NCBI GenBank assembly: GCA_046330395.1
Contig: JAXLSS010000019.1
Span: forward strand, 1 to 64,000
Direction of reading: 5' to 3'
Origin: Ga0077560 sp046330395
Lineage (GTDB): Bacteria > Actinomycetota > Thermoleophilia > Miltoncostaeales > Miltoncostaeaceae
DNA length: 64,000 nucleotides
Positions within the stretch are counted from its first letter, which is position 1, and every line of letters begins with the position of its first letter. The translations under genes were made by a program, and so were the position numbers. This document shows, piece after piece, positions 47,310 to 55,529 of the stretch. The notes under the pieces were generated by a model that saw nothing but the letters and a program-made list of their open reading frames with translations, made no database searches and was not told the origin of the DNA.

Positions 47310-48832
47310 TCGGGGGTCCCTTCCACGCGGGGGAACAGCGGACCGGCCGGGGCCACCGCGGCGCCCTGGCGGCCCGCACCCCAGTCGGCCAGGGGCAGCG
47401 CCACCGCGTCGGGATCCTGGCCCAGCGCGGCCAGGCCGCGCGCGCAGCTGCCCGGCATGACGGGCCACAGCAGCACCAGCACGGCACGCAGCCCCTCGGC
47501 GAGGCTGTGCAGCACCTGGTCCAGCTCGGCGGCGCGGCCGGGGTCCTTGGCCAGCACCCAGGGGGCGCGCTCCTCCACCAACCGGTTGAGGCGCCGCACC
47601 AGCACCCACACCTCGTCGAGCGCCCGGGTGGGGTCCACCGCGGCGAAGGCGGCGCGCGCCCCGGCCACCGCGGCGGCCACCTCGGCCGCCAGGTCGGTGT
47701 CGGCGCCACCGTCGGCGGGCACCACGCCCTCGCGGTAACGGCCGATCATGCTGACCGTGCGGTTCAGCAGGTTGCCCAGCTCGTTGGCCAGCTCACCGTG
47801 GTACCTGGCGTCGAAACCCTCGGCCGAGAACGTGCCGTCCTCGCCGAACCGGATCTCGCGCGCCAGGTAGTAGCGCAGGGCGTCGATGCCGTAGGTGTCG
47901 ATGAACGGGAACGGGTCCACCAGGTTGCCGGTGGTCTTGCTCATCTTCTCGCCGCCCTTGAGCACGTACCCGTGGATGGCCACGCGCCGGGGCACCTCGA
48001 TGCCGCAGGCCATCAGCAGCGCCGGCCAGATGACGGCGTGGAACTTGAGGATGTCCTTGGCCATCAGCTGCAGGTCGGGCGGCCAGAAGCGCATGCCGTC
48101 CTCACCGGCCCCGTACGTGAGCGCGGTCCAGTAGTTGAACAGCGCGTCCACCCACACGTACACCACCTGCTGCGGGTCCCAGGGAACCTGCACGCCCCAG
48201 TCGATCTGGGAGCGGGAGATCGACAGATCCTCGAGGCCCCCCTCGATCATGCGCCGCGCCTCGTTGTACCGGGCCTGCGGGATCACCCAGTCGGGGCGCT
48301 CGTCGTACAGGGCCAGGAGCCGGTCGCGGTAGGCCGACAGCCGGAAGAACCAGTTGTCCTCCTCCAGCCACTCCACCGGGCGGCGGTGGATGGGGCACAG
48401 CCGCCCCTCCTCCAGGTCGCCCTCGTTGTAGAACGCCTCGCAGGCCGTGCAGTACCAGCCCCCGTAGCTGCCCGAGTAGATGTCCCCCGAGTCGTGCATG
48501 CGCTGCAGCAGCGCCCGCACCTCCGCGCCGTGCTGCGGGTCGGTGGTGCGGATGAAGAAGTCGTTGGTGGCGTCCAGCACCCCGCCCAGCGCACGGAACT
48601 TGGACGACAACTCGTCGGCGTGCGCCTTGGGGGTGCGTCCGGCCGCCTCGGCCGCCTGGGCGATCTTGGCCCCGTGCTCGTCGGTGCCCGTGAGGAAGAA
48701 CACCTCCTCGCCGGACTGGCGATGGTGGCGGGCCAGGATGTCCGCCATGATCGTCGTGTACGCGTGACCCACGTGGGGCTCCGCGTTGACGTAGTAGATG
48801 GGGGTGGTGAGGTAGAAGCGACCGGTGCTCAC
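47306..48832 (-). CDS. metG: Methionyl-tRNA synthetase
   Basis: A 508-residue class I synthetase. HIGH-type signature reads HVGHAYTTIMADILARHHRQ, with FLTGTDEHGAKI, a single zinc-knuckle-like segment YCTACEAFYNEGDLEEGRLCP (partly quoted), VYVWVDALFNYWTAL and the KMSKTTGN loop. The anticodon-binding helical domain includes NELGNLLNRTVSMIGRY. The GTG at 48832 lies nine bases after TACACT and matches the family start (TGRFYLTTPIYYVN). No C-terminal tRNA-binding domain is present. Confidence 0.95.
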   Translation of the reverse strand: MSTGRFYLTTPIYYVNAEPHVGHAYTTIMADILARHHRQSGEEVFFLTGTDEHGAKIAQAAEAAGRTPKAHADELSSKFRALGGVLDATNDFFIRTTDPQHGAEVRALLQRMHDSGDIYSGSYGGWYCTACEAFYNEGDLEEGRLCPIHRRPVEWLEEDNWFFRLSAYRDRLLALYDERPDWVIPQARYNEARRMIEGGLEDLSISRSQIDWGVQVPWDPQQVVYVWVDALFNYWTALTYGAGEDGMRFWPPDLQLMAKDILKFHAVIWPALLMACGIEVPRRVAIHGYVLKGGEKMSKTTGNLVDPFPFIDTYGIDALRYYLAREIRFGEDGTFSAEGFDARYHGELANELGNLLNRTVSMIGRYREGVVPADGGADTDLAAEVAAAVAGARAAFAAVDPTRALDEVWVLVRRLNRLVEERAPWVLAKDPGRAAELDQVLHSLAEGLRAVLVLLWPVMPGSCARGLAALGQDPDAVALPLADWGAGRQGAAVAPAGPLFPRVEGTPE

Positions 48833-48841
48833 GGACCCGGG

Positions 48842-48847
48842 AGTGTA
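48842..48847 (-). promoter_or_regulatory. -10 hexamer TACACT, leaderless type
   Basis: On the minus strand TACACT lies nine bases before the metG GTG at 48832 and would drive the whole metG-tatD-rsmA-ispE run. Confidence 0.45.
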
Positions 48848-48868
48848 GACGGGCCGCTGCCGCGGCAC

Positions 48869-49363
48869 ATGCGCGCGGTGCTGGGAGAGGTGGCCGGCGC
48901 GCTGACCGGCCGGGGTGTGCGGTGGGCGCTCACCGGCAGCGCCGCGGCAGCGCTGCTGGGCGCCACGCGCCCGCCGCGCGACCTGGACCTGGAGGTGGCC
49001 GTAGCCGACATGGCCGAGGCCGCCGAGGCCCTGGGGATGCAGTTCGTGCTGCAGGACGACGGCGTGATCGCCGGGCACCGCGCCGTGGCGGTGCGCGGCG
49101 GCGTGGAGGTGGACATCTCGGCGGGGGTCACCGTCACCGGGATGCACGGCCGGCTGACGCCCGACGACGGCGCCCTCACCACGGCGGCCCGCACCGTGAT
49201 GGTGGACGGCGTGCCGATCCCCTGCCGGGCACCCGAGGAGTCGCTGGCGCGGGCCCTGGTGGCCGGCGACTGGGCGCGGGTGGCCAAGATCGCGGCCCGG
49301 GGCGGGCCGCCGCCGCGCGCCGGCTACCTGGCCTCGCGGTTGGCGTCGATCGCCAGGCGGTAG
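48869..49363 (+). CDS. Putative nucleotidyltransferase
   Basis: A 164-residue protein. The pattern WALTGSAAAALLGATRPPRDLDLEVAVAD (partly quoted) matches the GS-x(n)-DxD core of minimal nucleotidyltransferases, with a later VEVDIS third acidic strand. It resembles stand-alone NTase proteins related to AbiEii or kanamycin transferase folds, but has no partner gene nearby. Divergent from metG by 36 bases; its 3' end overlaps rsmI by 40 bases on the opposite strand. Confidence 0.65.
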   Translation: MRAVLGEVAGALTGRGVRWALTGSAAAALLGATRPPRDLDLEVAVADMAEAAEALGMQFVLQDDGVIAGHRAVAVRGGVEVDISAGVTVTGMHGRLTPDDGALTTAARTVMVDGVPIPCRAPEESLARALVAGDWARVAKIAARGGPPPRAGYLASRLASIARR

Positions 49364-50163
49364 GCGGCGTTGCGCGACCCGGCGCCCAGGGCGGCGGCCG
49401 CGTCGGCCGTTGCACCGGTGGACAGGCCCGCGTGCAGCAGCACCCCCACCACGCGCGCCAGCTCGTCGGCCGCGGCGTCCCCCGCCGCGGCCGGGGCGGG
49501 CCACAGCACCAGGGTGATCTCGCCGCGGGGCGACTCGGCGTAGCGCGCCGCCAGCTCGGCGCAGGTGCCCACCACGACGTCCTCGTGCAGCTTGCTCAGC
49601 TCCCGGCACACCGCCAACGTGCGCTCGGGGTGGCGCTCCGCCAGCCACGCGAGCGCCGCGGGCAATCGCTGTGGGCTCTCGAACGCCACCACCGCGCAAC
49701 CCAGCGGGTCGAGGCGGTCCAGCAGCTCGGTGCGCTCCCCGTCCTTGCGGGGCAGGAACCCCGCGAAGCAGAACCGGTCGGTGGGGGCACCGGCCGCGGC
49801 CACCGCGGCGGTGACGGCGCTGGGCCCGGGCAGCACGCGCACCGGGATCCCCGCCGCATGCGCCGCGGCCACCAGCCGGGCGCCGGGGTCGCTCACCGCC
49901 GGCATGCCCGCGTCGCTCACCAGCACCACGGTGTGGCCGTCGGCCATGCGCCGCACCAGCTGGGCGCTGCGCGCGGCCTCGTTGTGGGCGTGCAGGCTCA
50001 CCATCGGCACCTCCGACCCGCAGGCGCGCAGCAGCGTGGCGGTGCGGCGGGTGTCCTCACAGGCCACCGCATCCGCGTCGCGCAGGGCCTCGGCCGCGCG
50101 CGGCGAAAGGTCAGCGAGGTTCCCGATGGGGGTCGCCACCACCAGCAGGCGGCCGGCGCTCAC
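49324..50163 (-). CDS. rsmI: 16S rRNA (cytidine 2'-O) methyltransferase RsmI
   Basis: A 279-residue SAM-dependent enzyme modifying C1402 of 16S rRNA. Signature segments: LLVVATPIGNLADLSPRAAEAL, CEDTRRTATLLRACG, VVLVSDAGMPAVSDPGARLV, LPGPSAVTAAVAAAGAPTDRFCFAGFLPRK (partly quoted) and CRELSKLHEDVVVGT. GTG start at 50163, divergent from the LCP gene. The C-terminal helical extension (AADELARVVGVLLHAGLST) is typical of the family. Confidence 0.93.
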   Translation of the reverse strand: MSAGRLLVVATPIGNLADLSPRAAEALRDADAVACEDTRRTATLLRACGSEVPMVSLHAHNEAARSAQLVRRMADGHTVVLVSDAGMPAVSDPGARLVAAAHAAGIPVRVLPGPSAVTAAVAAAGAPTDRFCFAGFLPRKDGERTELLDRLDPLGCAVVAFESPQRLPAALAWLAERHPERTLAVCRELSKLHEDVVVGTCAELAARYAESPRGEITLVLWPAPAAAGDAAADELARVVGVLLHAGLSTGATADAAAALGAGSRNAAYRLAIDANREAR

Positions 50164-50204
50164 GGGCGGTGCCCGCGCAATGCGGGACCCGCGGCGAGCA
50201 CCGT

Positions 50205-50210
50205 TACGAT
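50205..50210 (+). promoter_or_regulatory. -10 hexamer TACGAT, leaderless type
   Basis: TACGAT lies ten bases before the ATG at 50221. Confidence 0.45.
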
Positions 50211-50220
50211 CCTCCACCGA

Positions 50221-51360
50221 ATGAGCGACGTGCCCGACACCACGACCAAACCGTACCGGCGTTTCCGGGCACATGGCGCAGGCGACGAGGGCGGGATCGA
50301 CGAGCTGCGCCAGCTCACCGAGCGCGAGCGGGCGGGCGGAGGGGGCACGCGGGAGCGCACCGCGGCGCCACGGGCGCCCCGCATCCCGCAGGTCAACCAG
50401 CGGCGCCGGCGACGCGCGCTCACCCGCGCCGGCCGCCCGTGGTGGTCGGTGCGCGGCCTCGGTCCCGGTGGCTGGGCGGTGCGCGGCGCGGCCGTGCTGC
50501 TGGTGGCGTTCCTGGTGTGGTCCATCGCCGGGTACACCGCCATCCAGAGCGCCGTGTCCAGCGCCAACAGCCGCATGAGCAAGGCGGGGCGCGCCAAGCT
50601 GGCCGGGTCGCCGGGGATGCTCAGCGGCCCCACCAACATCCTCATCGTGGGCTCCGACGCCCGCCCCGGCGAGCGGCACTCCCGCGCCGACACCATCCTG
50701 ATCATGCGGCTGGACCCCGGGAAGGGGCGCATCAAGCTCCTGTCCATCCCCCGCGACCTGCGCGTGTACCTGGGCAGCAAGCTGGGGCACCAGAAGATCA
50801 ACGCCGCCTACCAGTTCGGTTTCCAGGCGGGGATCATCGGAGCCGTCCACCACTTCACCCAGCTGCCCATCAACCACTTCATCGCCATCAACTTCCGGGG
50901 TTTCCCGAAGCTGGTGAACGACGTGGGCGGCATCACCGTGAACAACCCCACGCCCATCAAGAACTGCCCGTTCCCGGGCGGGATCACGGTGAGCTTCGCC
51001 GGCGGCAGGCTGCACCTCAACGGTGATCAGGCGCTGCAATACGTACGCGTGCGCAAGTGCGACGACGACTTCCGCCGCGCCGAGCGCCAGCAGGCGTTCC
51101 TGGCGGCGCTCAAGGCGAAGCTGGCGTCACCGTGGTCGCTGTGGAAGGCCCCGTGGAACGGAGCGGCCATGATCCGCGCGCTCACCACCGACATGAGCGC
51201 CGACGACCTCGCCAAGTTCGGCTACCTGCAGTGGCACCTCACCCAGCACCCCGAGGACCGCATGGTGCTGGCCGGGCACCCCGAGGTGATCGGCGGCCTC
51301 GACTACGTCGTGGCCGACGGCCTGGCCGACCAGGAACAGTTCCGGCGCTTCCTGGGCTGA
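50221..51360 (+). CDS. LytR-CpsA-Psr (LCP) family wall polymer transferase
   Basis: A 379-residue type II membrane protein. A basic cytoplasmic region (QRRRRRALTRAGR), one transmembrane segment near residues 90-110 (GAAVLLVAFLVWSIAGY), then an extracellular LCP domain: NILIVGSDARPGERHSRADTILIMRLDP (partly quoted), LLSIPRDLRVYLG, KINAAYQFGF, NHFIAINFRGFPKLVNDVGGI, and ALQYVRVRKCDDDFRRAERQQ. These proteins attach polymers such as teichoic acid or arabinogalactan to peptidoglycan via lipid carriers. Confidence 0.92.
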   Translation: MSDVPDTTTKPYRRFRAHGAGDEGGIDELRQLTERERAGGGGTRERTAAPRAPRIPQVNQRRRRRALTRAGRPWWSVRGLGPGGWAVRGAAVLLVAFLVWSIAGYTAIQSAVSSANSRMSKAGRAKLAGSPGMLSGPTNILIVGSDARPGERHSRADTILIMRLDPGKGRIKLLSIPRDLRVYLGSKLGHQKINAAYQFGFQAGIIGAVHHFTQLPINHFIAINFRGFPKLVNDVGGITVNNPTPIKNCPFPGGITVSFAGGRLHLNGDQALQYVRVRKCDDDFRRAERQQAFLAALKAKLASPWSLWKAPWNGAAMIRALTTDMSADDLAKFGYLQWHLTQHPEDRMVLAGHPEVIGGLDYVVADGLADQEQFRRFLG

Positions 51361-51374
51361 CCCGCCCGGCGGGA

Positions 51375-51701
51375 TCAGGCCTTGTCGAGCCCGATGGTCT
51401 TGCCGCCGCCGGAGGACGACTCCTTGGCCGCCGGCGCGGTCTTGGCATCGCCACCGCCGGCCCCGTCGCCGCTCGACTTGGCCGAGCCTCCCGAGTCGCC
51501 GTCACCGCCCACCGGCCGCCGCTTGGTGCCGTAGTCGGTGTTGTGGAAGCCCTTGCCCTTGAAGTGGATGGCCGGCGCGAACAGCACCCGCGAGACCTGC
51601 CCGCCGCACTCCACGCAGGTGGCGATGGGCTCGTCGTTCATGGACTGCACCACCTCGAACTGGTGGCCGCAGTCGTTGCAGCGGTATTCGTAGATCGGCA
51701 C
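51375..51701 (-). CDS. FmdB family zinc ribbon protein
   Basis: A 108-residue protein. Residues 1-45 form a zinc ribbon: PIYEYRCNDCGHQFEVVQ then TCVECGGQVSRVL (two CxxC pairs), followed by FAPAIHFKGKGFHNTDYG, the conserved FmdB tail. The remaining C-terminal half is serine-, glycine- and alanine-rich low complexity. GTG start at 51701. Function poorly known; often regulatory. Confidence 0.85.
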   Translation of the reverse strand: MPIYEYRCNDCGHQFEVVQSMNDEPIATCVECGGQVSRVLFAPAIHFKGKGFHNTDYGTKRRPVGGDGDSGGSAKSSGDGAGGGDAKTAPAAKESSSGGGKTIGLDKA

Positions 51702-51852
51702 GTGCGGCACCTTTTGCGTTGCGCGTTCATCCCGGCGCCCGGTCCGGGGACCGTCGGCACACCAGTTTGGCACTCACCGGGGGAGTGTGCCAAATCGGGG
51801 CCCCCCGCGTGGCAGGGTAGGGTGTCCCGAGCGGCGGAGGGCTGATGACACC

Positions 51853-52653
51853 GTGACCGAGCCGATGCGCAAGAACCAGACGATCGCGGCGGCGGCCACC
51901 ACCGGAGCCGCGGCCGCGGGGGCCGCCGCACTGCTGTGGCGCGCCGACCACCGGGGGCCGGCCGCCGCGATCGCCGCCACCGCCGCATGGTGCATCGGCG
52001 GCGCGTTCGCCGCCAACACGCCGCTGCTGGGTCCGCTGCGACGCCGCGGACCCGCGGGTGGTGACGCGGCCGCCCTCACCTTCGACGACGGGCCGGGGCC
52101 CTCCACATCCGACGTGCTGGACGCCCTGGCGCAGGAGGGCGTGCGCGCCACGTTCTTCGTGCTGGGCCGGCAGGCGCGCACCCATCCCGAGCTGGTGGCG
52201 CGCATGCACCGCGAGGGGCATCAGGTGGCCAGTCACGGGGACGACCACGGCATCCTGGTGTTCCGCGGACCGGGGTACGTGGCGGGCCAGCTGCGGCGCA
52301 CCGAACGGGCCGTGGCCGACGCGGCCGGCCCGGACGCCCTCAGCCGGCTGTTCCGCGCCCCCCATGGGTTCCGGGGTCCGGCCACCTGGCCCACGGTGCG
52401 GGCCATGGGGTACCGCATGGCCGGCTGGACCGCGGGCGTGTGGGACTCCGCCGAACCGGGCACACAGGTCATCGTGGAGCGTTGCCGGAGCGCCCTCACA
52501 CCGGGCGCCGTGATCCTGCTGCACGACGCGGACGGGTGGGCACCCGGGAAGGGGCGCGACCAGACCGCCCAGGCCATCCCGGGCATCTGCGCCGCCGCGC
52601 GGGACGCCGGGCTGCGCCTGGTGCGCATGGACCAACTGGTGCCCGCGGCGTGA
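51853..52653 (+). CDS. Polysaccharide deacetylase (NodB domain)
   Basis: A 266-residue protein with two N-terminal hydrophobic segments (AAAATTGAAAAGAAALLW, AAAIAATAAWCIGGAFAA), so probably membrane anchored, followed by a NodB domain: ALTFDDGPGPSTSDVLDAL (catalytic Asp and metal Asp), SHGDDHG (metal histidines; usually HTxxH), RAPHGFRGP and LLHDADG. It probably deacetylates peptidoglycan or another glycan. Its stop overlaps the next start as GTGA. Confidence 0.88.
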   Translation: MTEPMRKNQTIAAAATTGAAAAGAAALLWRADHRGPAAAIAATAAWCIGGAFAANTPLLGPLRRRGPAGGDAAALTFDDGPGPSTSDVLDALAQEGVRATFFVLGRQARTHPELVARMHREGHQVASHGDDHGILVFRGPGYVAGQLRRTERAVADAAGPDALSRLFRAPHGFRGPATWPTVRAMGYRMAGWTAGVWDSAEPGTQVIVERCRSALTPGAVILLHDADGWAPGKGRDQTAQAIPGICAAARDAGLRLVRMDQLVPAA

Positions 52654-53726
52654 GCACGGGATCCGGCGGCGGGGGGATGTTGCGGCGGCTGGCCCCCACG
52701 GGGGTGCGCCTCTTGGTGCTGGCCCTCGTGGTGGGCCTCATCGCCTGGCGGCTGGACTGGTCGCAGGTGCACACCATGCTGCACCCGGCCTCGTGGGCGT
52801 TCCTGCTCCTGGCCATCGGCGCCAACTTCGTGTCCGTGGGCTTCAAGGGCGAGGCGTGGAAGGGCATCGTGGACGGGCTTCCCAGCCTGGACGCGCCCAC
52901 GCGCTACCGCGACGTGATCAGCCCGCTGTTCGTGGGGTTCCTGTTCAACACGGTGCTGGCCGCCCGCCTGGGCGAGCTGGCCAAGGTGCTGCTGCTGCGG
53001 CGGCGCCTCCAGGCCCGGGGCCAGCGGGTGTCGGCCACCTCCCTCATCGGCACCATCGTGGCCGAGAACCTCATCTCCACCATCGTGTGGGTGGTGCTGG
53101 TGGTGCTGATCGGGCTGTTCCTGCCCCTGCCCTTCTACGCCTGGGTGGTCAGCCTGGTGGTGGGCGTGGTGTGCGTGGTGGTGGTCACCATCGCCATGGC
53201 CACCACCACCGGCCACCGGCTGCCCTCCTGGGTGACCCACGGGTCGATCGGGCACCGGGTGATGTCGGCGCTGGTGCGGATGTGGGAGGCCGTCCAGGAG
53301 AGCCACCTGGCGCTGCGCAACCCGCGCCTCCTGGGCGTGGTGGGCGTGGCCTGCCTGGGCTCGTGGCTGGGCCAGTGGGCGGGCATCCACTGGACCCTCC
53401 TGGCCTTCGGCATCCACAGCCCCGGCTGGGGCGGCGCCGGCCTGCTGCTGGTGACCATCAGCGTGGCCCAGGCATTCCCGCTGCTGCCCGGCAACATGGT
53501 GGTGTTCCAGGCCGCCGCGATGCTGCCGCTCACCACCACCTACGGCGTGGGCTCCTCCCGCGCGCTGGTGTTCGCGGTGGTGCTGCAGTTCACCGAGGCA
53601 GTGGTCGGCGTGGCCGTGGGGTTCCTGTTCCTGCTGGGCGAGGGCGTCACCTTCGGCCAGCTGCGCCGGCAGGCGCAGGAGGAGCAGGTGGCGCAGGAGG
53701 CGCAGGCCGAGGCCGCGGAGCGCTGA
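52650..53726 (+). CDS. Flippase-like integral membrane protein (lysylphosphatidylglycerol synthase TM family)
   Basis: A 358-residue protein with about eight transmembrane helices (for example VRLLVLALVVGLIAWRL, LISTIVWVVLVVLIGLFLPL, AWVVSLVVGVVCVVVVTIAM) and the UPF0104-type segment LFVGFLFNTVLAARLGELAKVLLLRRRL (partly quoted) with the conserved Arg-Leu-Gly-Glu. The C-terminus is a glutamine/glutamate-rich tail. Translationally coupled to the deacetylase, suggesting a joint role in envelope glycan or lipid handling. Confidence 0.85.
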   Translation: MSTGSGGGGMLRRLAPTGVRLLVLALVVGLIAWRLDWSQVHTMLHPASWAFLLLAIGANFVSVGFKGEAWKGIVDGLPSLDAPTRYRDVISPLFVGFLFNTVLAARLGELAKVLLLRRRLQARGQRVSATSLIGTIVAENLISTIVWVVLVVLIGLFLPLPFYAWVVSLVVGVVCVVVVTIAMATTTGHRLPSWVTHGSIGHRVMSALVRMWEAVQESHLALRNPRLLGVVGVACLGSWLGQWAGIHWTLLAFGIHSPGWGGAGLLLVTISVAQAFPLLPGNMVVFQAAAMLPLTTTYGVGSSRALVFAVVLQFTEAVVGVAVGFLFLLGEGVTFGQLRRQAQEEQVAQEAQAEAAER

Positions 53727-53760
53727 CGGCCCACGCCTCCCACGCGGTGCGGCGGGCCGG

Positions 53761-54510
53761 TCAGGCGGCCCGGCGCAGCATGCTTCCCCGCGGATGTGCG
53801 CCGGAGGCGACGCCCCGGAACAGCAGGTACCCCACCATCCAGATCTCCGCCACGGCCGATGGCATCACCAGCACGTCCACCAGCGTGGGGTTGCCCGGCA
53901 GGGTGAAGTACGCGAGCGCGCTGAGGATGTACCCGACGCCGCCCACCACCAGCAGCCAGGCCAGAACGCGCGGCATCAGGCCCGAATGCCAGGCCAGCCA
54001 CCCCATGGGGAGCAGCCAGAGGCCGAAGAACAGCGCCGCCGCCCGCCACACCGAGCCCTGCAGGTCGTACAGCAGGCGCGGCACACCCTCCGCGGTGACC
54101 GTCGGGTGCAGCGCCTCGTGCAGCGCCGTGGCGCTGAGGGCGGTGCCCACCAGCATCATCGCGGCGTTCACCAGCCCGAAGGCGGCGACGGCCGCCGCGG
54201 CCACCGCGTGCACGTGGCGGAAGAGCACGTAGAAGCCCACGGCCACCAGCGCCTGGGCCAGCACCGAACCCAGGTCCAGGGCGAGGCCCACGCGCGCAAG
54301 CGCCTCGTGATCAACCAGGGCGGTCGCGGTGGCCGCGGCGTCGCCGGGATCGGCGAACCGGCCCCGGATGAGGTCTGCCCCCACGAGCCCGCACACCCCC
54401 AGGCCCAGATACGCCACGCCGGTCAGTCGCGCCACCCGGCGCAGCCGTGCCGCCCCCGGGTCCACCGGGGTGCCCGGCATCGCGCGATGCAGCATCGTGG
54501 TGACCGTCAT
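53761..54510 (-). CDS. DUF4386-like integral membrane protein
   Basis: A 249-residue protein with about six transmembrane segments. The N-terminal RLTGVAYLGLGVCGLVG, the central VGFYVLFRHVHA and the later AALFFGLWLLPMGWLAWHSGLMPRVLAWLLVVGGVGYI (partly quoted) match the DUF4386 pattern. Function unknown. The ATG at 54510 follows GGAGG. It ends near the convergent flippase-like gene. Confidence 0.78.
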   Translation of the reverse strand: MTVTTMLHRAMPGTPVDPGAARLRRVARLTGVAYLGLGVCGLVGADLIRGRFADPGDAAATATALVDHEALARVGLALDLGSVLAQALVAVGFYVLFRHVHAVAAAAVAAFGLVNAAMMLVGTALSATALHEALHPTVTAEGVPRLLYDLQGSVWRAAALFFGLWLLPMGWLAWHSGLMPRVLAWLLVVGGVGYILSALAYFTLPGNPTLVDVLVMPSAVAEIWMVGYLLFRGVASGAHPRGSMLRRAA

Positions 54511-54640
54511 GGGGCGCCTCCTTCCGCGCGCACACCTGATCCCGCCGCACCTCCACCGTCCACCCACCGGACCCGCCGCCGCATCCGACGTTCCCCTCAG
54601 CCCGATAATCGGAACTACGCGACGGCCGCCCGCTGCGCAC

Positions 54641-54659
54641 GCGTCACAGCGTGTGACGC
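54641..54659. promoter_or_regulatory. Inverted repeat GCGTCACA-GCG-TGTGACGC
   Basis: Eight-base perfect arms around a three-base centre, about 130 bases upstream of the DUF4386-like gene; a candidate operator. Confidence 0.35.
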
Positions 54660-54782
54660 GACGTTCACCGCCGCGTCACCTCACCGGCCCCGCCGTGACG
54701 CACACTGCACGCAGACGCCCGGGAGCCCCATAGCCCCGGACCCCGGCGCGTCGGGCGGGCCGGCGGAGCCGGCCCCCGGCGG

Positions 54783-54815
54783 GACGAGAGGAGTCTGTCG
54801 GGAGCTCCTCTCGTC
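54783..54815 (-). terminator. Hairpin after the response regulator gene
   Basis: GACGAGAGGAG and CTCCTCTCGTC form a perfect 11-base stem with an 11-base loop, 31 bases beyond the stop at 54846. Confidence 0.6.
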
Positions 54816-54845
54816 GACCGCCCCCCACGGCGCCGCGTGGACGCC

Positions 54846-55529
54846 CTACGCCGCGTCGTTGCGCAGCACGTACCCCACACCCCGCACGGTGTGGATCAGC
54901 GGGGGCGCCCCCGCGTCGTCCAGCTTGCGGCGCAGGTACCCGATGTACACCCGCAACCCGTTGGCCTGCGGGCCGAAGTCGTAGCCCCACACCCGGTCGT
55001 AGATCACCTGGGGCGACAGGATGCGCTCGGGGTTCACCAGGAACAGCTCCAGCAGCAGGAATTCGGTCTTGGTGAGCTCCACGAACAGGTCGTCGCCCAC
55101 CACCACGCCGTGGCGGGCGGTGTCGAGGCGCAGCATGGCGTAGGACAGGCGATCGGGGTCGCCGTCGCCACCCAGCCGGCGCGCCAGGGCGCGCAGGCGG
55201 GCCTTGAGCTCGTCGTTGTCGAAGGGCTTCACCAGGTAGTCGTCGGCGCCCGCGTCCAGCCCGGCCACGCGGTCGCTCACGGCGTCGCGGGCGGTGAGCA
55301 TCAGCACCGGCACGCGGTTGCCCATGCCGCGCACCCGGCGGCACACCTCCATGCCGTCCATGCCGGGCAGGCCGATGTCCAGCACCACGGCGTCCGGGGA
55401 GCATTGCGGCAGGGCCACCAGCGCATCCTCGCCGGACGCCACGGCGGTGACCCGGTACCCGGACACCTCCAGCACCCGCCGCAGCGCGTCCCGCAGCGCC
55501 CGGTCGTCCTCCACCAGCAGCACGTTCAC
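54846..55529 (-). CDS. OmpR-family response regulator
   Basis: A 227-residue regulator. Receiver domain: LLVEDDRALRDALRRVLE, phosphoacceptor Asp in VVLDIGLPGMDG, conserved Thr and Lys in LMLTARD and DDYLVKPFD. The C-terminal winged helix has LTKTEFLLLELFLVNPERILS and LRVYIGYLRRKLDDAG, IHTVRGVGYVLR. The GTG at 55529 overlaps the histidine kinase stop, so the pair is coupled. Resembles MprA/TcrA. A likely target site is the three 11-base repeats at 56955-56984. Confidence 0.92.
   Translation of the reverse strand: MNVLLVEDDRALRDALRRVLEVSGYRVTAVASGEDALVALPQCSPDAVVLDIGLPGMDGMEVCRRVRGMGNRVPVLMLTARDAVSDRVAGLDAGADDYLVKPFDNDELKARLRALARRLGGDGDPDRLSYAMLRLDTARHGVVVGDDLFVELTKTEFLLLELFLVNPERILSPQVIYDRVWGYDFGPQANGLRVYIGYLRRKLDDAGAPPLIHTVRGVGYVLRNDAA

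Larger units (their letters stand above)
54511..54845. other. 335-base gap between membrane-protein and response-regulator genes
   Basis: No gene is seen. It contains a perfect interrupted palindrome (54641-54659), a GTTCACC/CGTCACC pair at 11-base spacing (54663-54680) that weakly resembles a PHO box, and a strong hairpin (54783-54815). Confidence 0.5.

Noticed and set aside
54663..54680. Third PHO box
   Set aside because: Only two imperfect repeats (GTTCACC, CGTCACC), upstream of a gene with no known phosphate role; mentioned only as weak.
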